NCBI RefSeq assembly: GCF_018613895.1
Contig: NZ_JAGGPH010000012.1
Coordinates: forward strand, 1 to 64,000
Source of the DNA: Curtobacterium sp. ISL-83
Lineage (GTDB): Bacteria; Actinomycetota; Actinomycetes; Actinomycetales; Microbacteriaceae
Reading direction: 5' to 3'
Length of the DNA: 64,000 bases
This document shows positions 36,158 through 44,189 of this stretch, in pieces. Position 1 is the stretch's first letter, and every line of letters begins with the position of its first letter. The notes below the pieces were generated by a model. That model had not been told where the DNA came from. It was given only the letters and a program-made list of their open reading frames with translations, and did not search any database. Position numbers and translations under genes: made by a program.

Positions 36158-36689
36158 AGTCCTGCCAGCTGAGCCGGGACAGTGTCGGCGCTGCGTCGGT
36201 GGCGAGCCGCGCATGGGTCTCGACGTCGTACCGACGGTCGCCGTACCGGAGTTTCTGGCGCTCCAGCCCCTCCACGGCAAAGCCCGCGGACCGCGCGACC
36301 CGGCACGACGCCGGGTTGTCCGTCCGGTGCCCGAGTTCCAGGCGGAACAGGCCGCGGTCGAAGGCGCGAGCCGCGACCGCCACGAGCCCGCGAGCGGCGA
36401 GACCACGCCCACGGGCCTCCCGGGCCAGCCAGTAGGAGACCCACGCGGTGCCGTGCCGGTGCTCGATGGCGCTCAGGGCGACGTCACCGACGGCGCGACC
36501 GTCGACCACGATCGCGGCATGCTGGACCGCATCGTCGAACCGGTAGGCCTCGCGCACGAACGCTTCGGCGGCGGCCACGTCCGCGAACCGGGTCCCGCCG
36601 AACTGGCGGACGAGCAGGTCGTCCCCGTCCGCCGCTCCCACGAGGGCCGGCGCATCCGACGACCGCCACGGCCGCAGCACGACGGACAC
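36156..36689 (-). CDS. GNAT family N-acetyltransferase (RimJ/RimL-like)
   Basis: A 177-residue acetyltransferase. The acetyl-CoA binding motif is SYWLAREARGRGLAARGLVAV and the C-terminal NPASCRVARSAGFAVEG is typical of RimJ/RimL ribosomal protein N-acetyltransferases, though many of these act on small molecules. The GTG at 36689 starts 2 bases after the carboxypeptidase stop, so the two are co-transcribed. Confidence 0.88.
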   Translation of the reverse strand: MSVVLRPWRSSDAPALVGAADGDDLLVRQFGGTRFADVAAAEAFVREAYRFDDAVQHAAIVVDGRAVGDVALSAIEHRHGTAWVSYWLAREARGRGLAARGLVAVAARAFDRGLFRLELGHRTDNPASCRVARSAGFAVEGLERQKLRYGDRRYDVETHARLATDAAPTLSRLSWQD

Positions 36690-36691
36690 GG

Positions 36692-37948
36692 TCAGGCGCC
36701 CTGGAACGGGTTGGTCCAGCGCCACCAGATGCCCGGGTCGTCGATCTCCCGCGCCAGCACGAGCGGCACCGTGACCGGATCGTGGTGGGCGACCGTGAAG
36801 CGGACCCGACCGACGCGCTCCCCCTTCGTCCCGAACGTCACCCGGTCGAGCCGGGTCGCCGCGGTCACCGTGGTCTTCCCCCACACCAGGACCTGGGCCG
36901 CGGACGGCGTCACCGCGTCGGCCTCGTCCCGCCACGGCGTCGAGAACGTCCCGAAGGTCTGCCCGGCGTGGGTGAGGGTGATCAGCTGGAAGTTGTCCGC
37001 CACGGACCGGAGCAGGCGCTGCACGTCCGTGTCCAGCGAGTCGTGGTCGACGCCGCCGAGCATCGCGCCGACGACCGTCACCCGCTTCCCGCCGCGCTCG
37101 TACGTCGCGGCGAACAGCAGACACGCGCCGGCCTGGTCCAGCGTGCCGGTCTTGATGCCCTCGACGCCGTCCATCCCGAGGAGCTTGTTCGAGTTGTCGA
37201 TCACCCCGACCTGCGGGATGGTCACCGTCTTCGTGCCGACGACCTCCTTCACCACCGGGTTCGCGAGCGCCAGCTGGCCGAGCTCGACCAGGTCCTTCGC
37301 GGTCGACCGGTTCCCGGCGTCGAGCCCCGTCGGCTCGTGGATCGTCGTGTCGTGGAGGCCGTGCGCGTCGAGCCACGACGCAGCAGCACGCTGGTACGCC
37401 GGCATCGACCCGAACGCCCACAGCGCGAGCGAACCGGCGTAGTTGTTCGCGGACTTCATGAGCATGACCTGCAGGGTCTGGTGCTCGGAGAGCCGCAGGC
37501 CCGCCGGCATCGGCGCGACCTCGCCGTCCTTCGCGAGGTACGTGGCGTACAGCGCCTGCATCTCCGGCGTGAAGGCGATCGACGGGCCGTCCTGGCCCGC
37601 GGACAACGGCTTGGCCTGCAGGACGACGAGCGCCGTGACCACCTTCGAGATGCTGGCGATCGAGCGGGGCTTCGTGTCGCCGCTGGTCGTCAGGCTCTCC
37701 GGGAAGTCGGTCGCCTCGACCGCGGTGGCGCCGTAGCCCGGGAAGCGCAGGGCCGGCGCGGAACTCGTCGGGGCCGCGTAGGTGGCCGTCGTCGCGCTCG
37801 CCGGTGCGAACGGCACGACCGCGGCGGCGACGAGGTACGCGACGACCAGGACGAGCACCGCGACGACCGTGATCGTCACGGGCCTCCGGACGGCGGAGCG
37901 GGGGCGGCGGACGACGGTTGGCACGGGACCAGAGCGTACTGGAGGCAC
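36692..37948 (-). CDS. D-alanyl-D-alanine carboxypeptidase (S11 family)
   Basis: A 418-residue penicillin-binding protein that trims peptidoglycan pentapeptides outside the membrane. A basic N-terminus leads into a signal anchor (VTITVVAVLVLVVAYLVAAA). Active-site motifs are SISK (nucleophile Ser), SANN and GIKTG. The C-terminal domain (about 120 residues) follows. The GTG at 37948 is used; a GTG eight codons later is equally possible, and neither has a strong ribosome site. Confidence 0.9.
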   Translation of the reverse strand: MPPVRSGPVPTVVRRPRSAVRRPVTITVVAVLVLVVAYLVAAAVVPFAPASATTATYAAPTSSAPALRFPGYGATAVEATDFPESLTTSGDTKPRSIASISKVVTALVVLQAKPLSAGQDGPSIAFTPEMQALYATYLAKDGEVAPMPAGLRLSEHQTLQVMLMKSANNYAGSLALWAFGSMPAYQRAAASWLDAHGLHDTTIHEPTGLDAGNRSTAKDLVELGQLALANPVVKEVVGTKTVTIPQVGVIDNSNKLLGMDGVEGIKTGTLDQAGACLLFAATYERGGKRVTVVGAMLGGVDHDSLDTDVQRLLRSVADNFQLITLTHAGQTFGTFSTPWRDEADAVTPSAAQVLVWGKTTVTAATRLDRVTFGTKGERVGRVRFTVAHHDPVTVPLVLAREIDDPGIWWRWTNPFQGA

Positions 37949-38020
37949 GGGTCGCCACCCCGGGAGGACGCACGGAGCGAGGCGGTCGCCACCAGCGCCT
38001 CCCGGCCGCCCGCAGGCCGG

Positions 38021-38839
38021 CTACCGCTGCGAGCGCTGTGCGTGGGCGACCGCCCACAGGCCGACGGCACTCGCGGCCGCGATGTTGAGCGAGTCGACCC
38101 CGTGCGACATTGGGATGCGGACCGTCGTGTCCGCCGAAGCGACTGCGTCGTCCGTCAACCCCTGCCCCTCGGTCCCCATCACCAGGGCGACCCGGTCGGG
38201 GACGTCGGCGACGAAGGTCTCGAGGTCGACCGAGCGGTCGGTGAGCGCCATCGCCGCGAGGTGGAAGCCCTGCGCACGGAGCGCTTCACCGGCGGCGGGC
38301 CACTCCCCGATCCGCGTCCAGGGCACCTGGAGGACCGTGCCCATGCTCACCCGCACGCTCCGCCGGTACAGCGGGTCCGCGCAGCGGGGGCTGACGAGGA
38401 CGGCGTCGGCGCCGAGCCCTGCGACGCTCCGGAACACCGCGCCCACGTTCGTGTGGTCGACGATGTCCTCGAGGACGACGACGAGCTTCGCGTCCCGGAC
38501 CACGTCGGCCAGGGACGGCAGCTCGGGGCGGTGCACCGCTGCCAGCGCGCCGCGGTGCATCCGGAAGCCGGTGAGCTGCTCGAGGAGGGCATCGGGCCCG
38601 ACGAACACGGGGCCGTCGTGGTCCGCGACCAGGGGCAGGACGCTGTCGAGCCACTTCTCCTGCACGAGCACGCTGCGGGGTACGTGACCGGCGCGGACCG
38701 CACGCTCGATCACGGTGTTCGACTCCGCGATGTACAGGCCACCCTCCGGCTCGCTCACCCGGCGCAGCGCGACGTCGGTCAGACGGGCGAAGTCATCGAG
38801 GCGGGGGTCGTCGAGGGAGTCGATGCGGACGGCGTGCAC
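38021..38839 (-). CDS. SpoU-family RNA 2'-O-methyltransferase (TrmH-like)
   Basis: A 272-residue SPOUT-class enzyme that should methylate a ribose in rRNA or tRNA. Conserved motifs 1-3 are VVLEDIVDHTNVGAVFRSVA, ALVMGTEGQGLTDDA and VRIPMSHGVDSLNIAAASAV; the knotted C-terminal domain binds SAM. The N-terminal part is a substrate-binding domain (YIAESNTVIERAVRAGHVPR). The target nucleotide is not predictable. The GTG at 38839 has only a weak ribosome site. Confidence 0.9.
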   Translation of the reverse strand: MHAVRIDSLDDPRLDDFARLTDVALRRVSEPEGGLYIAESNTVIERAVRAGHVPRSVLVQEKWLDSVLPLVADHDGPVFVGPDALLEQLTGFRMHRGALAAVHRPELPSLADVVRDAKLVVVLEDIVDHTNVGAVFRSVAGLGADAVLVSPRCADPLYRRSVRVSMGTVLQVPWTRIGEWPAAGEALRAQGFHLAAMALTDRSVDLETFVADVPDRVALVMGTEGQGLTDDAVASADTTVRIPMSHGVDSLNIAAASAVGLWAVAHAQRSQR

Positions 38840-38935
38840 GGGGTCTCGTTCCGGTGGGGACAGGGCTGGCGGTGCGGCGCGTCCCAGCACGGGAAGTGGC
38901 CGGGACGGTCGGCTGTTGAGGGTACCGTGAACACG

Positions 38936-39922
38936 ATGGCGACGAGCGAACCGACCGGCACCCCGACCGCGGCCGACGCGGCCGACCTGGAGCGCGTCGT
39001 CGACCTGCTCGCGGGCAAGCGCATCGCGGTGCTCTCCGGCGCCGGCCTCAGCACGGACTCCGGCATCCCCGACTACCGCGGGGCAGGCCGGGTCGTCCGG
39101 AAGCCCATGACGTTCCAGGAGTTCCGCGCGGATCCGGCCAAGCGGCAGCGCTACTGGGCAGGCTCGCACCTCGGCTGGCGCACCTTCGCCGCCGCGCGCC
39201 CGAACGACGGGCACCGTGCACTGGCCACCCTGGAGGACGCGGGCCTCGTCACCGGCGTCATCACCCAGAACGTCGACGGCCTCCACCTGCGCGCCGGCTC
39301 CCGACGCGTGGTCGAGATCCACGGGTCGATGGACCGTGCCGTGTGCCTGACGTGCGGACAGGTGTTCTCCCGTGCCGACCTCGCCACGGTGCTCGACCGC
39401 GACAACGCGTGGCTGGACGAGCCCGGCTCCGTGCAGCTGCAGCCCGACGGCGACGTCGAGATCACGGACGTGTCCCGGTTCCTCGTGCCCGACTGCACGG
39501 TGTGCGGCGGGGTCCTGAAACCCGACGTCGTGTTCTTCGGCGAGTTCGTCCCCGCCGAGAAGTTCCGCGAAGCGGTGTCGATCGTCGCGGAGGCCGACGC
39601 CCTGCTCGTGGTCGGGTCCTCCCTCACCGTGAACTCCGGCGTGCGGCTCGTCGACCACGCGGCACGACGGAAGCACCCGGTGGTGATCGTGAACCGCGGA
39701 TCGACCCGGAGCGACCGCCGTGCAGCGGTCAAGATCGACGCCGGCACCACCGAGACACTGGAAGCGCTGGCCGCCGGGCTGCTCGCGCGCGGGGTCCCCG
39801 CTGCAGCCGGCACCGAGGGGGCTGCGGTGACGGGAGGCGCGACCGGTGCGGGGCGCGCGGACGGCGCAGCAGACGCAGCCGCGTCCGGGACGACCGACGC
39901 GTCTGGCATGATCGACGCGTGA
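38936..39922 (+). CDS. Sir2-family NAD-dependent protein deacetylase
   Basis: A 328-residue sirtuin. Motifs are GAGLSTDSGIPDYRG (NAD binding), TQNVDGLHLRAGS, the catalytic His in EIHGSMD, the zinc cysteines CLTCG and CTVCGG, and VGSSLTVNSG. It removes acyl groups from lysines using NAD. The last 50 residues are Ala/Gly/Thr-rich and probably disordered. TACCGT at 38923-38928, seven bases before the ATG at 38936, indicates a leaderless mRNA; a GTG at 38927 is an alternative start. It is coupled to the next gene. Confidence 0.9.
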   Translation: MATSEPTGTPTAADAADLERVVDLLAGKRIAVLSGAGLSTDSGIPDYRGAGRVVRKPMTFQEFRADPAKRQRYWAGSHLGWRTFAAARPNDGHRALATLEDAGLVTGVITQNVDGLHLRAGSRRVVEIHGSMDRAVCLTCGQVFSRADLATVLDRDNAWLDEPGSVQLQPDGDVEITDVSRFLVPDCTVCGGVLKPDVVFFGEFVPAEKFREAVSIVAEADALLVVGSSLTVNSGVRLVDHAARRKHPVVIVNRGSTRSDRRAAVKIDAGTTETLEALAAGLLARGVPAAAGTEGAAVTGGATGAGRADGAADAAASGTTDASGMIDA

Positions 39923-40557
39923 CGACCCTCCTCTACCTGGTCCGGCACGGCGAGACCGACTGGAACAGGCAGCGCCGCATCCAGGGGTCCACGGACATCC
40001 CGCTGAACGACACCGGGCGCGTGCAGGCCGCCGACGCCGCCGGACTCCTGCACCGTCGGCGCTTCGACGCCGTGGTCGCGTCCCCGCTGTCACGCGCAGC
40101 GGAGACCGGAGCGATCATCGCCGAGCGCTTGGGACTCCCCCTGCCGTCCACGTACGACGGGCTCGCGGAGCGCTCGTACGGCGAGGCCGAGGGCCTGACC
40201 GACTCCGAGGTCCGCGAGCGCTACCCGCACGACGACGTCCCCGGCCGCGAGTCCCGCGCCGCGCTGCTCGCCCGTGTCACCGAGACCCTGGGCGAGATCG
40301 CGGTCCGGTTCGACGGCGGCACGGTCGTCGTCGCCACCCACGGCGCGGTGATACGGAGCGTCGTGAACGCCGCCGCCCCCGGGACCGCCGACCGCGAACA
40401 CACGCCCATCCGCAACGGTTCGATCCACTCCTTCCGCTGGGACCCCGAGCGCTTCCACGCGGAACTCGTGCGCTTCGACGATCCGATCGACGGTGTGTCG
40501 GACGGGCCCGGGCGCTACGCCTTCGAGTACCAGAACCCGCTCGAACGCCGGAGCTGA
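39919..40557 (+). CDS. Histidine phosphatase family protein
   Basis: A 212-residue phosphoglycerate-mutase-like phosphatase. The catalytic motif LVRHGETDWNRQRRIQGSTD and the second catalytic His in VVVATHGAVIRSVV are present. The substrate is not known; relatives act on sugar phosphates, cobalamin intermediates or phosphoproteins. The GTG at 39919 overlaps the sirtuin stop as GTGA. The following 190 bp hold two copies of CCCTGTGGCGGCCG and a TAGGCT box and no gene. Confidence 0.88.
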   Translation: MTTLLYLVRHGETDWNRQRRIQGSTDIPLNDTGRVQAADAAGLLHRRRFDAVVASPLSRAAETGAIIAERLGLPLPSTYDGLAERSYGEAEGLTDSEVRERYPHDDVPGRESRAALLARVTETLGEIAVRFDGGTVVVATHGAVIRSVVNAAAPGTADREHTPIRNGSIHSFRWDPERFHAELVRFDDPIDGVSDGPGRYAFEYQNPLERRS

Positions 40558-40747
40558 CCCCGCGGGCGGTCGCGGACGGAGGTGTCCGTGGCGGAGGGCC
40601 GAGCGCACGCCCTGTGGCGGCCGCTGGGTGGGTATCCCTGTGGCGGCCGTCCCGCGGCCGACGGACCACCGCGGACGCGCCCCGATGAGCGGGACTAGGC
40701 TCCAACGCACCTGAGAGTCTCGCACGCGCCGTGTGAGGGGGGATGCG

Positions 40748-41752
40748 ATGCCGACGGACCGACCGGACACCGGACCGACACGCGCCGAGACGGATCCGCC
40801 AGCCGCTGACCGAGCATCCTCACAACGCGACATCTCGGGCGTGGGCAGTACCGGCCCACGGGCCGGAACGCACACCGACACCGCTCCGGGCAGCGCGGGT
40901 GCGACGGGGGCGGGCGCGCGGCCGGGCAGCACCGTTCGCGGCAACGCCCCCGCCGAGCACGCCCACGGCCGACACGCGGACTGGCTCGACGACGACGACC
41001 TGGACCGCGCGTTCGGCCCGGACACCGCGTCGGCGCCCGTCCGGCCCCGTTCGCAACGTGTCCGCCGCTGGGGGCTCCTGGGAGCGGGAACGGTCGTCGC
41101 CGCCGGGGTGCTCGCCGTCGCACTCGTCACGATCGTCGGGAGCATCCAGGACGGGGTAGGTGGGGTGTTCCCCAGCCCCGAGGCCGCGATCGCACACTTC
41201 GGGCACCAGGCGCGCAGTGTCGACGGCGTCCGCGCCGTGCAGAACGGTGCGCCCGCCAAGACCGGCTTCGTGGGGTACGACATCGCCGCGACCGTCACCG
41301 CCGACCCGACGCTCGACGGCCCCGCCCGGATCGCCCTGGTCGACGCCCTCACCGCGGCTGCCGCCGATGCCAGCGGGAACGGCGTCACGGTGTCGGCGAT
41401 CGCGGACATCGCAGACCTGCAGATCGGGATCACCGCGCAGCGCCGCGCGGTCGAACAGCGGCTCGCGCTCGCGGAGCGTCTCGATGCCATCGGCGGCGTG
41501 ACGGGCGTGCGGTGCGCGTGGGGCTCGGGCCACCCCACGGACGAGGCTCGGAAGCAGATCATCACGATCGAGACGCCCGGGACCGGGAACGCCCTCAACG
41601 CGATCCTCGCGAAGGCCCGGCTCGAGGCGCACCGGGTGTTCCCCGGGGCGACGGTCATCTCGAAGGCACCCGCCCCGCCGAAAGCACCGGCGCCGCCGAA
41701 GGCACCGGCCCCGCAGAAGAGCCCGACCCAGCAGAAGACCCCGACGACCTGA
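40748..41752 (+). CDS. Hypothetical membrane-anchored protein
   Basis: A 334-residue protein with no recognised family. Residues 1-100 are hydrophilic, Pro/Ala/Thr-rich (WLDDDDLDRAFG near 80), followed by one membrane helix (WGLLGAGTVVAAGVLAVALV), then an external domain of about 180 residues (AIAHFGHQARSVDGVRAVQN ... LAERLDAIGGVTGVRCAWGS) and a tail of repeated KAPAPP. The external part has no Cys pair or catalytic motif; it may be a cell-envelope protein. GAGGGGGG precedes the ATG at 40748, with a possible TAGGCT promoter about 50 bases upstream. Confidence 0.75.
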   Translation: MPTDRPDTGPTRAETDPPAADRASSQRDISGVGSTGPRAGTHTDTAPGSAGATGAGARPGSTVRGNAPAEHAHGRHADWLDDDDLDRAFGPDTASAPVRPRSQRVRRWGLLGAGTVVAAGVLAVALVTIVGSIQDGVGGVFPSPEAAIAHFGHQARSVDGVRAVQNGAPAKTGFVGYDIAATVTADPTLDGPARIALVDALTAAAADASGNGVTVSAIADIADLQIGITAQRRAVEQRLALAERLDAIGGVTGVRCAWGSGHPTDEARKQIITIETPGTGNALNAILAKARLEAHRVFPGATVISKAPAPPKAPAPPKAPAPQKSPTQQKTPTT

Positions 41753-41846
41753 CGGCCAGCCCGAGCGGTCCGGACGTCGCCATCAGCCTTCGGGCGGCTG
41801 GTGCGGCCCCAGTACCGGGCGTCGCGTGCGGCCTCGGTCGGCGGCC

Positions 41847-42932
41847 TCAGCTCCGGGCGCCCCGCGCTCCGACGGCCTGCTCGACCGCCCGGACGACCTG
41901 CTCCGCCGAATCGGCCCACCGGAACCGCCCGGCCCGTTCGACCGACGCGCGCGACGCGTCGTCCCACCGCAACTCGAGTCGGCGCACCGCGGCCGCCGCC
42001 GCCGAGGGCGACCGGGGGTCGAAGTACTCCGCCACGTCGCCACCGATCTCGCGGAAGATCGGGATGTCACTGACCACGACGGGCGTCCCGACCCCCATCG
42101 ACTCGACGAGCGGGATGCCGAAGCCCTCGTCGAAGGACGCCGTCACGAGCGCCGTCGCGGATCGCAGCACCGATCGGTACTCGTCATCGGAGGCACCGTC
42201 ATGGAACACCAGCGCCCCGGCCGGTGCCAGTCCGGTCAGGCGCGCACGATCGGCGTCGGACACCCGGGACATGCAGTGCAGGGACCAGTCCGCGCCGAGC
42301 AGCGGGAGCGCCGCCGCCAGGGTCTCGACGTTCTTGTACGGCATGAAGGAGCCCATGTACACGAGCGACCGCTCACGAGCCCCGTCGGCGGGCCGCGGTT
42401 CCGCCGGGTCTGCCGCGTTGTACGCAACGGTCACGGGCCGCTTCGTGAGACGGTGCAACGAGATCAGCCCGGCGGTCGTCTCCGAGACGGTGACGACGCC
42501 GTCCGCACCGTTCAGCAGGAACCGCTGCGGCACCCAGGACAGGTGGAACGCCCGCCACCCGAGGCGGAGCGGCCACGGGAACTCTCGTGGCGGTGTGCGG
42601 TTGCGGTAGTAGATCAGGTCGTGCAGGGTCAGGACCAGCGCGTAGTCCCGCCCCCGGGACCCCATCGTCTGCATCGGCGAGAACACGGCGTCGAGCCCGA
42701 GCCGGTTGACCCGTCGCGCGACGAACGGCTCGCCCGCGTCCGTCGGGTCGGGCAGCAGCTCCCACGGCATGCCGGCGGGCAGGGACTCGAGCTGCCGCTC
42801 GTCGGAGACGAGGAGCACGTAGTCGTGCCGGTCCGGCAGGTGCGCCACGATCCCCGCGGTGAAGCGACTGATGCCGTCGTGTCGGCCGACACGGACGTAC
42901 CGGCAGTCGATCCCGACCCGCAGACGGCTCAC
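41847..42932 (-). CDS. GT4-family glycosyltransferase
   Basis: A 361-residue glycosyltransferase with the GT-B fold. The C-terminal nucleotide-sugar domain contains SLVYMGSFMPYKNVETLAAA and the Glu-containing ASFDEGFGIPLVESMGVGTPVV. It probably transfers a sugar to a lipid or polysaccharide acceptor in the cell envelope; donor and acceptor are unknown. The GTG at 42932 overlaps the stop of the upstream alpha/beta hydrolase as GTGA, so they are coupled. Confidence 0.9.
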   Translation of the reverse strand: MSRLRVGIDCRYVRVGRHDGISRFTAGIVAHLPDRHDYVLLVSDERQLESLPAGMPWELLPDPTDAGEPFVARRVNRLGLDAVFSPMQTMGSRGRDYALVLTLHDLIYYRNRTPPREFPWPLRLGWRAFHLSWVPQRFLLNGADGVVTVSETTAGLISLHRLTKRPVTVAYNAADPAEPRPADGARERSLVYMGSFMPYKNVETLAAALPLLGADWSLHCMSRVSDADRARLTGLAPAGALVFHDGASDDEYRSVLRSATALVTASFDEGFGIPLVESMGVGTPVVVSDIPIFREIGGDVAEYFDPRSPSAAAAAVRRLELRWDDASRASVERAGRFRWADSAEQVVRAVEQAVGARGARS

Positions 42933-43906
42933 GAGTCCGCACCGGCCTGGTCGGCACCCGGCACCGTCCGGCCACCGCGCGTGGTCTTGCGCGCCACGCC
43001 CCGCTTGGCCTTGGCGGGCGTGTCGGCCATGCGGCGCAGCACCGCACCCGCAGCGGTCCCGGGGGTCTCGTAGTGCACGAGGTGCCCGACGCCGGGAATG
43101 ACGACCAGCTCGGCGTCCTGGAGTCGGGCAGCCAACGCCCGCTGCTCGGGGACGGCGGTGATGTCGTCGTGCTCGGCCGCGATCAGCAGGACCGGCACGC
43201 CGATCCGCTCCGCGTACTCCGACACGTCGTGCGTGACCGAGGTCCGGAAGGCCTCGAGCACGCTGGTGCGGTTCGCGAACGCCGAGAAGTACCGGTCGTG
43301 CTGGTCGTGCACCCATCGGCGGAGGTCACGGTCGTGCGACTTGAGCATCGCGACGCTCATGGCGCGCACGATGGCGGGGTTGCGGAGGAGCCCGAGACCC
43401 AACGGCTTCGGCAGCACGGCGCCCGCGCGGTAGTACCCGATCGCGATCCCCGTCCCGACGGCGCGCGGCCCCTGCAGCGCGGGCGCGGCGATCGGGTTGA
43501 CCAGGACGAGCAGCCGGGTGTCGAGTCCGGCGGCCACCGTGGCCGCGACCACGATCGACCCGAACGAGTGGCCGAGCACCACTGCCGAGCGGTCCAGGCC
43601 GAGCGCGCCGTGGAAGCCGGAGAGCCACCCGACGTACGAGTCGATGTCCGACACCGGCAGCGGATCCGAGATGCCGAACCCGGGCAGGTCCGGCACGATC
43701 ACGCGCACCCCGACGAGGTGTGCCGCGATCGTCTCCAGCCCGTGGTGGTCGCCGCGGAAGCCGTGCACCGCGAGCACGGTCTCGGCAGCGTCGTCCGGAC
43801 CGTAGACCCAGTAGTGCGTGGTGCGGCCGTCGATCGACACGGCGCGGTGCACGACCGGGGTCGCGGCCATGAGCGACTGGTACGGGGACAGGACTGGCGG
43901 TTGCAT
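42929..43906 (-). CDS. Alpha/beta hydrolase
   Basis: A 325-residue alpha/beta-fold hydrolase. The oxyanion region is VLAVHGFRGDHHG, the nucleophile elbow VVLGHSFGSIVVA, the Asp region LLIAAEHDDITAVPE and the catalytic His in GVGHLVHYETP. The C-terminal 40 residues are basic (KAKRGVARKTTRGGRTV). No signal peptide is seen. TAGACT seven bases before the ATG at 43906 points to leaderless translation. The 283 bp upstream to the trehalose synthase contain no gene. Confidence 0.88.
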   Translation of the reverse strand: MQPPVLSPYQSLMAATPVVHRAVSIDGRTTHYWVYGPDDAAETVLAVHGFRGDHHGLETIAAHLVGVRVIVPDLPGFGISDPLPVSDIDSYVGWLSGFHGALGLDRSAVVLGHSFGSIVVAATVAAGLDTRLLVLVNPIAAPALQGPRAVGTGIAIGYYRAGAVLPKPLGLGLLRNPAIVRAMSVAMLKSHDRDLRRWVHDQHDRYFSAFANRTSVLEAFRTSVTHDVSEYAERIGVPVLLIAAEHDDITAVPEQRALAARLQDAELVVIPGVGHLVHYETPGTAAGAVLRRMADTPAKAKRGVARKTTRGGRTVPGADQAGADS

Positions 43907-44189
43907 CGGCGCCAGTCTAGGGAAGCGTCCCGACCGCCCCCGGCACACGCGCGCGGCGGTGGAGAACTCGTGAGCACGACACGCCTGTGGAGGACGGATC
44001 GGGCGCATCCGCCGCGGCGAGCCGCCGCCAGCGGGGCGCGCTCGTGGGGGGTGATCCGTGCCTCCAGGACGCGCCGACGCACCCAACCCCGGACACCCGC
44101 AGCCTCACCCGCCTATCGTGTCCGGGGCGGGCCCTGCCGTCGGCCCGTCGGGCCGCGTGGGCGGGCCGGCCACGACCACGAGGAGCACG

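Noticed and set aside
36182..39922. A 1246-codon open frame on the plus strand, and similar very long frames at 403-3051, 7348-9927 and 61224-63743
   Set aside because: These are shadows caused by high GC; they run antisense to genes with clear families, have Arg/Pro/Ala-rich composition and no motifs. Only the sirtuin part of the first one is real.
40558..40747. Possible riboswitch before the membrane-anchored protein
   Set aside because: Only two short direct repeats and a promoter-like box are seen; no known aptamer core.
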